Source: an uncultured Ectothiorhodospiraceae bacterium
Lineage (GTDB): Bacteria; Pseudomonadota; Gammaproteobacteria; Nitrococcales; Nitrococcaceae
Direction of reading: 5' to 3'
NCBI GenBank assembly: GCA_913056385.1
Contig: CAJXND010000003.1
Location: forward strand, 18,690-82,689
Length of the DNA stretch: 64,000 nucleotides
Shown: piece by piece, positions 1 through 9,290 of the stretch
How the letters are laid out: the number at the start of each line of letters is the position of its first letter
How positions within the stretch are numbered: position 1 is the first letter of the stretch
Program-made: the position numbers and the translations under genes
The notes under the pieces: generated by a model
What the model was told of the DNA's origin: nothing
Database searches by the model: none
Seen by the model: the letters and a program-made list of their open reading frames with translations, nothing else

Positions 1-164
1 TCGGCGAGTGGGTCATGGAGGAGCTCCGCGAGCTCGATCAGGTGGCCTACGTGCGCTTCGCCTCGGTCTACCGCAGCTTTCAGGACGTCAGCGCCTTCCG
101 CGAAGTGATCGAGGGACTGGAAGACCCCGATGCACCGCTGATGGGCAACGGTGAGCGCTCTTGA
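1..164 (+). CDS. nrdR: NrdR transcriptional repressor, C-terminal end (partial)
   Basis: Only the last ~53 codons are inside the window (reading frame starts at base 3, TGA at 162-164). The residues match the end of the ATP-cone domain of NrdR ([12 protein letters not shown], then FREVIEGLE), the nucleotide-sensing repressor of ribonucleotide reductase genes. The N-terminal zinc ribbon lies upstream of the window. The stop overlaps the TTG start of ribD, matching the common proteobacterial order nrdR-ribD. It is missing from the ORF track because it is truncated. Confidence 0.9.
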   Translation, partial: GEWVMEELRELDQVAYVRFASVYRSFQDVSAFREVIEGLEDPDAPLMGNGERS

Positions 165-1276
165 GTGATTTCAGCGCCGCCGACCACGCCTGGATGGCGC
201 GGGCGTTGCAACTGGCTGAACGCGGGCGCTGGACCTGTGACCCCAACCCGCGGGTGGGCTGTGTGCTGGTGCGCGATGGCGAGTGCATCGGCGAGGCCTG
301 GCATACGCGGGCCGGCGAGCCCCACGCCGAGATTCTGGCGCTGCGTGCGGCCGGCGGCGACACCGCCGGTGCCACCGCCTATGTGACCCTCGAGCCCTGC
401 AGCCACTACGGGCGCACGCCGCCCTGTGCCGATGCGCTGATCGAGGCCGGTATCGCCCGGGTGGTGGCCGCGGCCACCGACCCCAATCCGCGGGTGGCCG
501 GTCGCGGGCTGGATCGCCTGCGCGAGGCGGGGGTGGCCGTCACGGCCGGCCTGATGGCCGAACAGAGCGAGCGTCTCAACCCCGGATTCTTCCGCCGCAT
601 GCGCGCCGGGCTGCCCTATGTCCGGGCCAAGCTCGCCGCCAGTCTGGATGGCCGCACGGCGATGGCCTCCGGCGAGAGCCGCTGGATCACCAGCGATGCC
701 GCGCGCCACGATGTCCATCGGTGGCGGGCCGGTAGCGGGGCGATCGTCACCGGGGTCGATACGGTCATCGCCGATGACCCGCAGCTCACCGTGCGCGATG
801 TCCAGGCGGATTTTCTGCCGCCGCGCCGCGTGGTGATTGATACCGATCTGCGCACGCCGCCCGACGCCGGGATGCTCGCCGACGAACGCGGCGTGGTGCT
901 GATTCACGGCGGCACGATGCCCGCCCGGGAGCCCGATCTGGTGCATGCCGGCGCAGAGCTCTGGCATGTCGCCCCGGGCGAGGACAGCCATGTGAGCCCG
1001 ACCGCCGCGCTGGAGGCGCTGGCGGGTGTCGAGATCAACGAGGTATGGATGGAGGCCGGCCCCCGGCTGACGGGGGCGTGGATCCAGGCCGGCGTGGTGG
1101 ATGAGTTGATCATCTACCTGGCGCCGCATCTGATGGGCCATGAGGGGCGTCCGCTGCTGTCCCTGGCCGGGCTCGAGGTCATGGCCGACCGCCTGCCGCT
1201 CAACTGGATGGATCAGCGTCGTGTCGGCGAGGACCTGCGCCTGACGCTGCGTGTGCGCGAACCCGAGGAGGTGTGA
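161..1276 (+). CDS. ribD: Riboflavin biosynthesis bifunctional deaminase/reductase RibD
   Basis: 371 aa, the usual length. The N-terminal cytidine-deaminase-like domain (about 1-145) has the zinc site H55-A-E57 and the [11 protein letters not shown] motif with C80 and C89. The C-terminal reductase domain (about 150-365) starts with [21 protein letters not shown]. It deaminates and then reduces the pyrimidine product of GTP cyclohydrolase II in cytosolic riboflavin synthesis. The TTG start at 161 keeps the conserved MARAL helix and overlaps the nrdR stop, so translational coupling is likely. The gene abuts ribE with no gap. Confidence 0.96.
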   Translation: MSDFSAADHAWMARALQLAERGRWTCDPNPRVGCVLVRDGECIGEAWHTRAGEPHAEILALRAAGGDTAGATAYVTLEPCSHYGRTPPCADALIEAGIARVVAAATDPNPRVAGRGLDRLREAGVAVTAGLMAEQSERLNPGFFRRMRAGLPYVRAKLAASLDGRTAMASGESRWITSDAARHDVHRWRAGSGAIVTGVDTVIADDPQLTVRDVQADFLPPRRVVIDTDLRTPPDAGMLADERGVVLIHGGTMPAREPDLVHAGAELWHVAPGEDSHVSPTAALEALAGVEINEVWMEAGPRLTGAWIQAGVVDELIIYLAPHLMGHEGRPLLSLAGLEVMADRLPLNWMDQRRVGEDLRLTLRVREPEEV

Positions 1277-1933
1277 ATGTTCACCGGGATTATCCAGGCC
1301 ACCGGCACGCTGCGGGAGAGCCGCGAGACGGGGGGTGACCGCCGCATGCGCTTCGAGGCCGGGGGGCTCGATCTGCAGGCGGTGGCCGTGGGGGACAGCA
1401 TTGCCGTGAACGGCTGCTGCCTGACCGCCGTCGAGGTGGAGGCCACCGGCTTCGCCGCGGATGTCTCCCTGGAGAGCCTGGCGCGGACCACCCTCGGTCG
1501 CCTCGCCCCCGGCGACCGGGTCAACCTGGAGCCGGCACTGACCCTGTCGACGCCCCTTGGCGGCCATCTGGTCAGCGGCCACATCGACGGCGTGGGTGAG
1601 GTGGTCTCACGCACACCGGACGGGCGCTCCGAGCGCTGGCGCTTTCGGGCGCCGGATGCCCTCGGCCGGTATATCGCCGAGAAGGGGTCCATCGCCATCG
1701 AAGGGATCAGCCTGACGGTCAACCGCGTCGAGGGGGCCGGGTTCGAGGTCAACATCGTTCCGCACACCTCGGCGGTCACCACGCTGGGGGAATACGGTCC
1801 GGGCCAGTCGGTCAACCTGGAGGTGGATCTGGTGGCCCGTTACCTGGAGCGCCTGATGCAGGGCGGCGAGGGCATCAACCGCGGCGGGGTGAGCGAGGCA
1901 TTGCTGCGGCGTAGCGGATTTCTTGAGGACTAG
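1277..1933 (+). CDS. ribE: Riboflavin synthase, alpha subunit
   Basis: 218 aa with the hallmark N-terminus MFTGIIQATG and two tandem lumazine-binding barrels. The second copy begins near MFTG-like spacing around residue 100, and each barrel carries an S/C-rich substrate loop (NGCCLTAVEV in the first, EGISLTVNRV in the second). It dismutates two 6,7-dimethyl-8-ribityllumazine molecules to riboflavin. The ATG follows the ribD stop directly, with GAGGAGG inside the end of ribD as the ribosome-binding site. ribBX follows after 2 bases. Confidence 0.95.
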   Translation: MFTGIIQATGTLRESRETGGDRRMRFEAGGLDLQAVAVGDSIAVNGCCLTAVEVEATGFAADVSLESLARTTLGRLAPGDRVNLEPALTLSTPLGGHLVSGHIDGVGEVVSRTPDGRSERWRFRAPDALGRYIAEKGSIAIEGISLTVNRVEGAGFEVNIVPHTSAVTTLGEYGPGQSVNLEVDLVARYLERLMQGGEGINRGGVSEALLRRSGFLED

Positions 1934-1935
1934 GC

Positions 1936-3090
1936 ATGGCATTCAACACGATTGAGGAGATCATCGACGAGATCAGCGCGGGGCGCATGGTGCTCATGCT
2001 CGATGACGAGGATCGCGAGAACGAGGGCGATCTGCTCATGGCCGCCTCCATGGTGCGGCCGGATGATGTCAACTTCATGGCCCGCTATGGCCGGGGCCTG
2101 ATCTGCCTGACACTCACCCGCGAGCGCTGCGAACAACTGCGTCTGCCATTGATGGTCTCCGGGGCCGGCGACCACCAGGGCACGCGGTTCACGCTGAGCA
2201 TCGAGGCGGCGCAGGGCGTCACCACGGGCATCTCCGCCGCGGACCGGGCCCGCACCATCCAGGCGGCGGTCTCGCCCCAGGCAATGGCCGAGGACATCAT
2301 CCAGCCAGGCCATGTCTTCCCGCTCATGGCGCAGCCCGGCGGTGTCCTCACCCGCGCGGGGCACACCGAGGCCGGTTGTGATCTGGCCCGGCTTGCCGGC
2401 TTCGAGCCGGCGGCGGTCATCGTCGAGGTCCTTAACGAGGACGGCACCATGGCGCGGCGCGACGATCTGCTCGCCTTCGCCCGGGCGCACGACATCAAGA
2501 TTGGCACCGTGGCCGACCTCATCGCCTATCGCATCCGCAACGAGCGCACCGTCGAGCGCGTCGCGGACTGCGAGCTGCCCACCGAGTACGGTCGTTTCCA
2601 TCTCTATGCCTACCAGGACACGGTGGATGGGGCCCTCCACTTCGCCCTGCTGCGCGGACGCACGGATCCGGAGACGCCGGCACTGGTCCGGGTGCAGATC
2701 GAGAACACGCTCGCGGACCTCTTCGGCGCTACGGCCCCCGACCAGACCTGGTCGCTGCGCGAGTCGCTGGCCGAGATCGGTGGCAGTGACATGGAGCCGG
2801 TCTGTCTGCTGATGCTCCGCCGTGCCGATGACCGTGACGAGGTGCTGACGCGCATGCGCGAGTTCCAGGCGCTCTCCCATAGCGGCGAGATGACCCCGGA
2901 GCCGCGCGACTCCAGCGAGCAGAGCCAGGCCCTGCGGACCTACGGCATCGGCGCGCAGATCCTGACCGATCTGGGCATTCGGCGCATGCGCGTGCTGTCG
3001 ACGCCGAAGATCATGTACGGCCTCTCCGGCTTCGGCATGGAGGTGGTCGATTACGTCCAGACCGCGAGCGGGTCGGCCTCATCGGACTGA
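1936..3090 (+). CDS. ribB: 3,4-dihydroxy-2-butanone 4-phosphate synthase with degenerate GTP cyclohydrolase II-like domain (RibBX type)
   Basis: 384 aa. The N-terminal RibB domain (about 1-205) is intact: the acidic loop LDDEDRENEGDL, the GHVFPL motif and RAGHTEAGCDLARLAG, which make the four-carbon unit for lumazine. The C-terminal ~170 residues sit where RibA lies in RibBA fusions. They lack the GCHII zinc cysteines (no SECLTGD or RCDCG motif; YGRFHLYAYQ is followed by a divergent stretch), so this half is probably not catalytic. This matches the RibBX architecture known in Proteobacteria; a separate ribA would be needed elsewhere. It lies within the riboflavin operon. Confidence 0.93.
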   Translation: MAFNTIEEIIDEISAGRMVLMLDDEDRENEGDLLMAASMVRPDDVNFMARYGRGLICLTLTRERCEQLRLPLMVSGAGDHQGTRFTLSIEAAQGVTTGISAADRARTIQAAVSPQAMAEDIIQPGHVFPLMAQPGGVLTRAGHTEAGCDLARLAGFEPAAVIVEVLNEDGTMARRDDLLAFARAHDIKIGTVADLIAYRIRNERTVERVADCELPTEYGRFHLYAYQDTVDGALHFALLRGRTDPETPALVRVQIENTLADLFGATAPDQTWSLRESLAEIGGSDMEPVCLLMLRRADDRDEVLTRMREFQALSHSGEMTPEPRDSSEQSQALRTYGIGAQILTDLGIRRMRVLSTPKIMYGLSGFGMEVVDYVQTASGSASSD

Positions 3091-3159
3091 GCGGCGGTTT
3101 CCTCGGGGCGTCCGGCGGTTTAGGCTTGCGTCCGTCCACAGAACGACAACGGTACGAAC

Positions 3160-3621
3160 ATGAAGACCCTCGAAGGTGATTTCACGGCCAATAACGCGCG
3201 GATCGCGCTCGTGGCCACTCGTTTCAACGACTTTATCGTCGATTCGCTGGTCGGCGGCGCCCGGGACGCGCTGGTCCGGCACGGCGTGGCCGACGAGTCG
3301 CTGACCCTGGTCCGGGTGCCTGGCGCCTGGGAGCTGCCGCTCGTCGCCGACCGGCTGGCGGCCTCCGGCGACTATGATGGTATCGTCGCCCTGGGCTGCG
3401 TCATCCGCGGGGGAACCCCGCATTTCGAATACGTCGCCGGTGAATGTGCCAAGGGACTCGGCCAGGTCAGCCATCAGCGCGGTGTGCCGGTGGCCTTTGG
3501 CGTACTCACCACCGACAGCATTGAGCAGGCCATCGAGCGGGCCGGCACCAAGGCGGGCAACAAGGGCGCCGAGGCGGCCATGTCGCTGCTCGAGATGGTC
3601 AGTCTCCTGCGTCGTCTGTGA
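3160..3621 (+). CDS. ribH: 6,7-dimethyl-8-ribityllumazine synthase
   Basis: 153 aa, normal for the family. Visible are the substrate-binding [10 protein letters not shown] start, PGAWELP, and [14 protein letters not shown] with the catalytic His near residue 88. It condenses the RibB product with the RibD product to give lumazine, the substrate of RibE. A 69-base gap separates it from ribBX. I see neither an FMN riboswitch nor a strong Shine-Dalgarno there (ACAACGGTACGAAC precedes ATG). Its TGA overlaps the GTG start of nusB. Confidence 0.96.
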   Translation: MKTLEGDFTANNARIALVATRFNDFIVDSLVGGARDALVRHGVADESLTLVRVPGAWELPLVADRLAASGDYDGIVALGCVIRGGTPHFEYVAGECAKGLGQVSHQRGVPVAFGVLTTDSIEQAIERAGTKAGNKGAEAAMSLLEMVSLLRRL

Positions 3622-4070
3622 ACCGGGGCAAGGCTAACCGGGCCCGGTCCAGAGCCCGTCGGCGCGTGCTCCAGGCGCTCTATCAGTGGCAATTGACGGG
3701 CCAGGAGCCTGCCGACATCCAGCGGCAGTTCCTCGGCGAGCACCGCCTGGGTCACATGGACCTGGACTACTTCTCGGCGGTCTTTCGCGGCATCACCGAT
3801 GACGTCGACAGCCTGGACGTGGCCTTCGATCGCTACCTGGACCGCCCGGCACGCAACCTCGATCCGGTGGAGCTCTCCCTGCTGCGCCTGGGCACCTACG
3901 AGCTGCGCGAGCGCCTGGAGGTGCCCTATCGCGTGTGCATCGACCAGGCGGTGGAACTGGCCAAGGCGTTCGGCGCCGAGCAGAGCCATCGCTATATCAA
4001 CGGCGTGCTCGACCGCGTCGGGCGGGATCAGCCGCTGCGAGCCGCCGAGCTGAAAGCCCGCCGGCGCTGA
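3618..4070 (+). CDS. nusB: Transcription antitermination factor NusB
   Basis: 150 aa all-helical protein with the family pattern [16 protein letters not shown] near the N-terminus and [30 protein letters not shown] near the C-terminus. It binds boxA RNA with S10 (NusE) for rRNA antitermination. The GTG start overlaps the ribH stop by four bases (GTGA), typical of coupled translation. The ribH-nusB-thiL order is widely conserved in gammaproteobacteria. Confidence 0.95.
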   Translation: MNRGKANRARSRARRRVLQALYQWQLTGQEPADIQRQFLGEHRLGHMDLDYFSAVFRGITDDVDSLDVAFDRYLDRPARNLDPVELSLLRLGTYELRERLEVPYRVCIDQAVELAKAFGAEQSHRYINGVLDRVGRDQPLRAAELKARRR

Positions 4071-4082
4071 TTGGTGGGCGGC

Positions 4083-5042
4083 ATGGCCGGCTGTTCGGAA
4101 TTCGACCTCATTGACCGCTATCTGGCGCGGCTCGGTGCCGGGCGCGACGACGTGGTGCTGGGTCCGGGCGACGATGCTGCCATTACCCGGGGCGGTGGAA
4201 AGCCACTGCTGATGGCTCTGGATACCCTGGTGGAGGGGGTGCATTTCCCCGTGGACCTGCCGGCGGAGTGGATCGGTTACCGGGCGCTGGCGGTAAACCT
4301 GAGCGATATCGCCGCCATGGGCGGCGAGCCCTGCTGGGCGTTGCTCGGCCTGACACTGCCGGCCCCCGACGAGGCCTGGGTGGCGCCATTCGCCGAGGGC
4401 CTGGGCCGTCTGGCGAGGGCGTTCGGTGTCGCCGTCATCGGCGGTGATGTCACCCGTGGGCCATTGACGGTGAGCCTGCAGATCACCGGCCGGGCAACCG
4501 GCCCCGCACTGCGACGCGACGGGGCCAGTGTCGGGGACAGGGTCTGGATCTCCGGGCGACCGGGTGAGGCCGCCGCGGGTCTCGGGGTCTGGCAGCAGGG
4601 CGACGCGCGGGAGCAGGCACGATGGCAGGGCCTGCGGCAGGCGTTCATCGCCCCCCGCCCCCGGGTTGCCCTGGGTCAGGCGCTGGCCGGCGTGGCCAGT
4701 GCCGCGATCGACCTCTCTGATGGTCTGGCCGCCGACGCCGGTCATATCGCCGCGCGCAGCGGCGTGGCGCTGCATCTCGACCCATCATGCTGCCGACCCT
4801 CGGCGCGGCTGCTGCGCTGGGCGGGAGAAGCCGGGGCGTATCGCCTGCAGCTCGGCGGGGGGGATGACTACGAGCTCTGCTTCACCGCTCCGGCGGAGGC
4901 GGATGCCGCGGTCCGGGCCGCAGCCCGACGCGCCCGATCGCCGGTGCGCTGCATCGGCGAGGTGGGCGACGGCGAGGGGATCTGGTGGGGTGATCACCGC
5001 ATCGGGGAGGCGGCCGCCGGCTACCGGCATTTCTCGGTTTGA
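4083..5042 (+). CDS. thiL: Thiamine-monophosphate kinase
   Basis: About 319 aa from ATG 4083. The track starts at TTG 4071, four codons earlier, but homologues begin MACGEF-like, matching MAGCSEFDLI at 4083. AIR-synthase-like fold: the metal/ATP loop GPGDDAAIT, then VEGVHFP, LAVNLSDIAAMGGEP and GLAVIGGDVTRG-type motifs, and DLSDGLAADAGH. It phosphorylates thiamine monophosphate to TPP, the ligand of the riboswitch at 51.7 kb. pgpA, which often follows thiL, is absent here. Confidence 0.93.
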   Translation: MAGCSEFDLIDRYLARLGAGRDDVVLGPGDDAAITRGGGKPLLMALDTLVEGVHFPVDLPAEWIGYRALAVNLSDIAAMGGEPCWALLGLTLPAPDEAWVAPFAEGLGRLARAFGVAVIGGDVTRGPLTVSLQITGRATGPALRRDGASVGDRVWISGRPGEAAAGLGVWQQGDAREQARWQGLRQAFIAPRPRVALGQALAGVASAAIDLSDGLAADAGHIAARSGVALHLDPSCCRPSARLLRWAGEAGAYRLQLGGGDDYELCFTAPAEADAAVRAAARRARSPVRCIGEVGDGEGIWWGDHRIGEAAAGYRHFSV

Positions 5043-5141
5043 GCGCGCACTGGCAAGGGCAGGGACACCTGGCGTAACATTCAGACAGCATCATCCAACT
5101 CGGGAGGAGGGCCGCGGGCGCGGCCGAAGGCAGGACAGCCA

Positions 5142-5918
5142 ATGAGTGATTCCGATCTCTCGGACTTCCGTATCTCCAGTCTCCGCCAGGCCTGCACCCA
5201 TTGCAGCCTGAATCAGCTCTGTCTTCCCATGTCGCTCAGCGAGGCCGATGTCGAGCAGCTCGACGCCATTGTCGAGCGCAAGCGGCCGCTGCAACGGGGC
5301 GATCACCTGTATCGGGGTGGGGATAACTTTCAGGCGATCTATGCAGTGCGCTCCGGCTCGCTGAAGACCTACACCACCACCGAGGAGGGCGAGGAGCAGG
5401 TCACCGGCTTTCACCTGCCCGGTGAGCTGGTCGGCCTGGATGCGATCAACACATGGGTGCATCCCTGCTCGGCGGCCTCGCTGGAAACCACGAGTATCTG
5501 CGAGCTGCCCTTCGAGCAGCTCGAGCACCTGGCGGCGGATATCCCGGGCCTGCAGCGCCAGTTGCTGCGACTTATGTCCAAGGAGATCTTCGCCGACCAG
5601 GAGATGCTCTTCGCCATGGCCCGGCGCAGTGCCGAAGAACGCCTCGCGATGCTGCTGATGAGCTTCTCCGAACGGTTCGCCCGGCGTGGGCTGTCGGCGA
5701 CGCGCTTCCGCCTGCCCATGGCCCGCAGCGATCTGGGTAACTACCTGGGTCTGGCGCCGGAGACCATGAGCCGGCTGTTCCGGCGCTTCTCCGATCAGGG
5801 CTGGCTGAAGGCCGAGGGCCGGGAGATCCAGCTCATCGAGCCGGCGGCGCTGAGCGAGCTGGCTGGCCGCGGGATGGCCGAGGAACCCGAGGCGCGACGG
5901 GACGACGGGACCGACTGA
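5142..5918 (+). CDS. fnr: FNR-family oxygen-sensing transcription regulator
   Basis: 258 aa. The N-terminal cysteine cluster C18-X2-C21-X5-C27 plus C120 (in TSICELPFEQL, aligning with E. coli Cys122) are the four [4Fe-4S] ligands of true FNR; an extra Cys lies at 109. A cyclic-nucleotide-binding-like domain (about 35-160) is followed by a dimer helix and a Crp-type HTH. The recognition helix LAPETMSRLFRRF keeps the E..SR residues that read TTGAT half-sites. Oxygen destroys the cluster and inactivates the protein. A matching site lies before the cytochrome genes at 39.6 kb. No FNR box is evident in its own 99-base upstream region. Confidence 0.93.
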   Translation: MSDSDLSDFRISSLRQACTHCSLNQLCLPMSLSEADVEQLDAIVERKRPLQRGDHLYRGGDNFQAIYAVRSGSLKTYTTTEEGEEQVTGFHLPGELVGLDAINTWVHPCSAASLETTSICELPFEQLEHLAADIPGLQRQLLRLMSKEIFADQEMLFAMARRSAEERLAMLLMSFSERFARRGLSATRFRLPMARSDLGNYLGLAPETMSRLFRRFSDQGWLKAEGREIQLIEPAALSELAGRGMAEEPEARRDDGTD

Positions 5919-5940
5919 CCCGGCCTCCCGCGCCGCTCGG

Positions 5941-6492
5941 CTACATCATGCCGGTCTGGAGCTTGGCCGCCTCCGACATCATCTCGAAGCTCCAGGGCGG
6001 GTCGAAGACGATCTCCACCCTGACGTCCTCGATGGTCTGGATCTGTTTGACCTTCTCGCGTACGTCATACGCCAGAATATCGCCCATACCGCAGCCGGGT
6101 GCGGTGAGTGTCATGTCGATGTCCACCGACCGGCTGCCGTCGTCATTCAGGGTGATGTCGCAGCGGTAGACCAGCCCCAGTTCGACGATGTTGATGGGGA
6201 TCTCCGGGTCGTAGCAGCGACGCATCTGATCCCAGACGAGCTGCTCGACGTCCTCCGCGGAGGCATTTTCCGGAAGCTCCGGCGTCGGCTCCGGCTCCTT
6301 GCCGATGGCATCGGCATCCTTGCCGTCGATCCGGAACAGATTGCCCTGGATATAGACGGTATAGCTCCCGCCCAGCGCCTGGGTGATCATGCCCTCGGCC
6401 CCCTTGGGGATGATGCCGGTGTCTCCGGCCGGGATGAGCGCCGCCTCGCAGTCGCGCTCGAAAATCACCGGCTCGTTGCTTTGCATCGCCAT
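5941..6492 (-). CDS. sufT: SufT-like DUF59 (MIP18-family) Fe-S cluster assembly protein
   Basis: 183 aa. The N-terminal part contains the GDTGIIPKGAEGMI / GSYTVYI beta segment typical of stand-alone SufT proteins. The C-terminal part (about 80-175) is a DUF59 domain with PEIPINIVELGLVY, TLTAPGCGMGD and VEIVFDPPW. Members assist Fe-S cluster maturation; the exact partner cannot be read from sequence, and no suf operon is adjacent. It converges on fnr, itself an Fe-S protein, with a 22-base gap. The gene reads away from the aminotransferase at 6621. Confidence 0.85.
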   Translation of the reverse strand: MAMQSNEPVIFERDCEAALIPAGDTGIIPKGAEGMITQALGGSYTVYIQGNLFRIDGKDADAIGKEPEPTPELPENASAEDVEQLVWDQMRRCYDPEIPINIVELGLVYRCDITLNDDGSRSVDIDMTLTAPGCGMGDILAYDVREKVKQIQTIEDVRVEIVFDPPWSFEMMSEAAKLQTGMM

Positions 6493-6620
6493 CCTTGAAA
6501 ACCTCTTCGAAATCGGTCCGGCAAGGATAGCAAACGGCGGCTTGTTGTCCGACCCGGGAAGAAATGATCGCGCGCTTCGCGTATGCTAATTGGGGAATTC
6601 TCTAGCCAGGAGGCTATGTC

Positions 6621-7922
6621 ATGAGTGACAACGTCCACCATCTCTCGCCGCTGCTGCGCCAGTCCAGTGACATTCTGGTCGAGCGCGCGCAAGGCATGTA
6701 CGTCTATGCAGAGGATGGCGGCAAGTACATGGACTTCGCGTCGGGGATCGGCGTGCTGAGCACCGGCCATTGCCACCCGCGGGTGGTCGAGGCGGCGAAG
6801 GCGCAGATCGACAGGGTCGTCCATGCGCAGTACGCGATCATGAAGCATCGCCCGATCCTCGAGCTCTCGGATCGGATCGTCGAGCTGCTGCCCGATCATA
6901 TCGACAGCGTATTCTTCTCCAACGCCGGCACCGAGGCGGTGGAGGCGTCCATCCGGCTGGCCCGCCAGGCCACCGGCAAGCCCAATATCATCGCCTTCCG
7001 CGGCTGCTTCCACGGCCGCACCATGGGCTCGCTGTCCACGACCACCTCCAGTGCGGCGGTGCGCCAGGGCGTGCAGCCGATGATGGGTGGCGTGGTGACG
7101 GCGCCCTTCCCGGATACCTACTGGTACGGGATGAGCGAGGACGAGGCGGCGGACTTCGCGCTGCGCGAGCTCGACTACATCCTCCAGGTCCAGAGCACGC
7201 CCATGGAGACCGCGGCGATGCTCATCGAGCCCATCCAGGGCGAGGCGGGGTATATTCCGGCCAATACCAAATACATGCAGGGGCTGCAGGAGCGCTGCGA
7301 GAAGCACGGCATCCTGCTCATCATGGACGAGGTGCAGTCGGGCAACGGCCGGACCGGCCTGATGTGGGGTTACGAGCACTTCGGCGTCGAGCCGGATGTC
7401 GTGGTCTCCGCGAAGGGCGTGGCGAGCGGCTTCCAGCTCTCGTTCATGGCTGCGCCGGCGTCGCTCATGAGCAAGGCGCTGCCGGGCTCCCAGGGCGGGA
7501 CCTACGGCGGTAACGCCGTGGCCTGTGCTGCCGGCCTGGCGACGCTGGATGTCATGCGCGACGAGAAGCTCGTCGACAACGCCGCCGAGCGCGGTGCGCA
7601 GCTCCGGGCCCGGCTCGAGGACATCCAGGCGCGGCACCCGGAGATCGGCAATATCTCGGGCAGGGGGCTGATGATCGGCACGCATCTGGTGGATGCCCAC
7701 GGCAAGCCCGATGGTGACCGGGGGGCGAAGATGCTCAAGGCCTGCGAGCACCGTGGTCTGCTGATGATCCGCTGCGGCCCCTGGGGCGGCAATGTCATTC
7801 GCTGGATCCCGCCGCTGATCGTCACCGCCGAGGAGATCGACTGGGCGGTGGATCAGTTCGAGGCGGCCCTGGTCGAGACCGGGGGCGGCGAGCAGAGCGA
7901 GGCCATGCGCAGCACCGGCTGA
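6621..7922 (+). CDS. Class III PLP aminotransferase (4-aminobutyrate/omega-amino acid type)
   Basis: 433 aa. Family motifs in order: FASGIGVLSTGHCHPRVVEA, FFSNAGTEAVEASIRLAR (phosphate binding), FRGCFHGRTMGSLS, IEPIQGEAGY, MDEVQSGNGRTG, and the PLP lysine in VSAKGVASG. The GGTYGGNAVACAA segment follows. It moves an omega-amino group to 2-oxoglutarate or pyruvate. A GabD-like dehydrogenase lies 1.4 kb away on the other strand, so GABA or another omega-amino acid is a reasonable substrate, though this is inferred. A good Shine-Dalgarno (AGGAGG at 6608-6613) precedes ATG 6621. A terminator follows at 7977. Confidence 0.85.
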   Translation: MSDNVHHLSPLLRQSSDILVERAQGMYVYAEDGGKYMDFASGIGVLSTGHCHPRVVEAAKAQIDRVVHAQYAIMKHRPILELSDRIVELLPDHIDSVFFSNAGTEAVEASIRLARQATGKPNIIAFRGCFHGRTMGSLSTTTSSAAVRQGVQPMMGGVVTAPFPDTYWYGMSEDEAADFALRELDYILQVQSTPMETAAMLIEPIQGEAGYIPANTKYMQGLQERCEKHGILLIMDEVQSGNGRTGLMWGYEHFGVEPDVVVSAKGVASGFQLSFMAAPASLMSKALPGSQGGTYGGNAVACAAGLATLDVMRDEKLVDNAAERGAQLRARLEDIQARHPEIGNISGRGLMIGTHLVDAHGKPDGDRGAKMLKACEHRGLLMIRCGPWGGNVIRWIPPLIVTAEEIDWAVDQFEAALVETGGGEQSEAMRSTG

Positions 7923-7976
7923 CCCCATCCCGGCCGCCCGGGGCGCCGCGGCTGCGGTGCCCGGCGCCAACGACAA

Positions 7977-8000
7977 GGCCCGGTTCCGCCGGGCCTTTTT
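7977..8000 (+). terminator. Rho-independent terminator after the aminotransferase
   Basis: A perfect 7-bp stem GGCCCGG / CCGGGCC with a 5-base loop (TTCCG) is followed by five T residues. It lies 54 bases after the aminotransferase stop and just before the MFS gene, so it should separate their transcription. Confidence 0.85.
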
Positions 8001-8020
8001 CATTCAGGATCGACGGATTG

Positions 8021-9280
8021 ATGCGCACTTCCCTGAAGCGCCTGGCGGGCTATCGGTACCTGCTCGGTTTCGGTTTTCTGCTGGCGTTCCTCTCCGGGTC
8101 GGGTCAGACCTATTTCATCTCGCTGTTCGGGGGCGAACTGCGGCAGGCCTTCGATCTGAGCAACGCGGAGTTCGGCGGGCTTTACTCCGCCGCGACCCTG
8201 GGCAGCGGCCTGCTGGTCATCTGGCTCGGTCGCGGCGTTGACCAACTGCCGCTGTCGGTCTTCACCACCGGCGTGATGGCGGGCGCCGCCCTCGGGGCGG
8301 TGGCACTGGCCGTCGCGCCCGGGGCCCTGTGGCTGGTCCCCGCGTTCCTGCTCCTTCGCCTCTGTGGCCAGGGCCTGATGATGCACGTCGCGCAGACCAC
8401 CATCGGGCGACGGGTGACGACGGCACGCGGTACCGCCATCGGTGCGGTCACCCTTGGCATGCCCGCCGGTGAGGCGGTTCTGCCGGCGCTGGCGGTGGCG
8501 CTGATGGCCGCCCTTGGCTGGCGGGGGAGTTGGTGGGTCATTGCGGCGCTGTTGCTGGTGGTGGCGCTCCCGGCCTGTCTGCTCCTGCTGCGATGGCATG
8601 CGCGTCTGCCACCGTCGACATCCGCCGCCGGGGAGGACGGCCGCCACGCTTCAACGCCCGCGGCTGCGCCGGTGCCGGACTGGACGCGAGCGGGCGTGCT
8701 TCGCGACGGGCGTTTCTATCGCATCCTGCCGGCCCTGCTGGCGCCGCCGTTCCTGATTACCGCGCTGTTCTTCCATCAGGTGCCCATCGCCAACGCCAAG
8801 GGCTGGAGTCTCGCCTGGGTGTCCACGGCCTTCGTGGTATTCGCCCTGGCGCATGTGCTGTCGCTGGCGCTGAGCGGGACGCTGGTGGATCGACTGGGGG
8901 CGCCCCGGCTGCTACGCCTCTATCTGCTGCCCATGCTGGCCGCGCTCCTGGTGCTGGGCTTCATGCCCGGGGATGCGGCGGCGATGCTCTATCTGGGGCT
9001 GGCGGGCACCAGTGTCGGGACCGCCGGCACGCTGATGGGGGCGCTCTGGCCCGAGCTCTACGGCGTGCGTCATCTCGGTGCCATTCGGGCCATGGCCCAT
9101 GGCGCCATGGTGCTCAGCACCGCCGCGGCGCCGGTGCTCGTCGGCGTGTTACTGGATGCCGGCGTGGGTGTGCCGGGATTGTCGGTGGCGCTGGCCGCCT
9201 ATGTGGTGGTGGGGATCCTGCTGATCCCGTCCATTCGGGCCCTGACCGCCCGGGATCCGGGCGGCCAGGTATCGGGCTGA
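8021..9280 (+). CDS. MFS transporter (12 TM)
   Basis: About 419 aa from ATG 8021 (the track uses TTG 8018, one codon earlier). Repeated hydrophobic segments fit two six-helix bundles with a hydrophilic loop near residues 200-220. An MFS-like loop between TM2 and TM3 reads WLGRGVDQLPL. The first helix YLLGFGFLLAFLSGSGQTYFISLFGG resembles predicted MFS permeases next to amino-acid genes. The substrate is not identifiable. It has its own unit after the terminator at 7977 and converges on the gabD-like gene with a 10-base gap. Confidence 0.82.
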   Translation: MRTSLKRLAGYRYLLGFGFLLAFLSGSGQTYFISLFGGELRQAFDLSNAEFGGLYSAATLGSGLLVIWLGRGVDQLPLSVFTTGVMAGAALGAVALAVAPGALWLVPAFLLLRLCGQGLMMHVAQTTIGRRVTTARGTAIGAVTLGMPAGEAVLPALAVALMAALGWRGSWWVIAALLLVVALPACLLLLRWHARLPPSTSAAGEDGRHASTPAAAPVPDWTRAGVLRDGRFYRILPALLAPPFLITALFFHQVPIANAKGWSLAWVSTAFVVFALAHVLSLALSGTLVDRLGAPRLLRLYLLPMLAALLVLGFMPGDAAAMLYLGLAGTSVGTAGTLMGALWPELYGVRHLGAIRAMAHGAMVLSTAAAPVLVGVLLDAGVGVPGLSVALAAYVVVGILLIPSIRALTARDPGGQVSG

Positions 9281-9290
9281 AGGCCGTTGC

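Noticed and set aside
80-1582. 500-aa minus ORF over ribD/ribE
   Set aside because: Shadow frame opposite two confident genes, with no recognisable domain.
3091-3159. Possible FMN riboswitch before ribH
   Set aside because: The conserved RFN blocks (AGGG...; GAxCCGACxGGU) are absent and the gap is only 69 bases.
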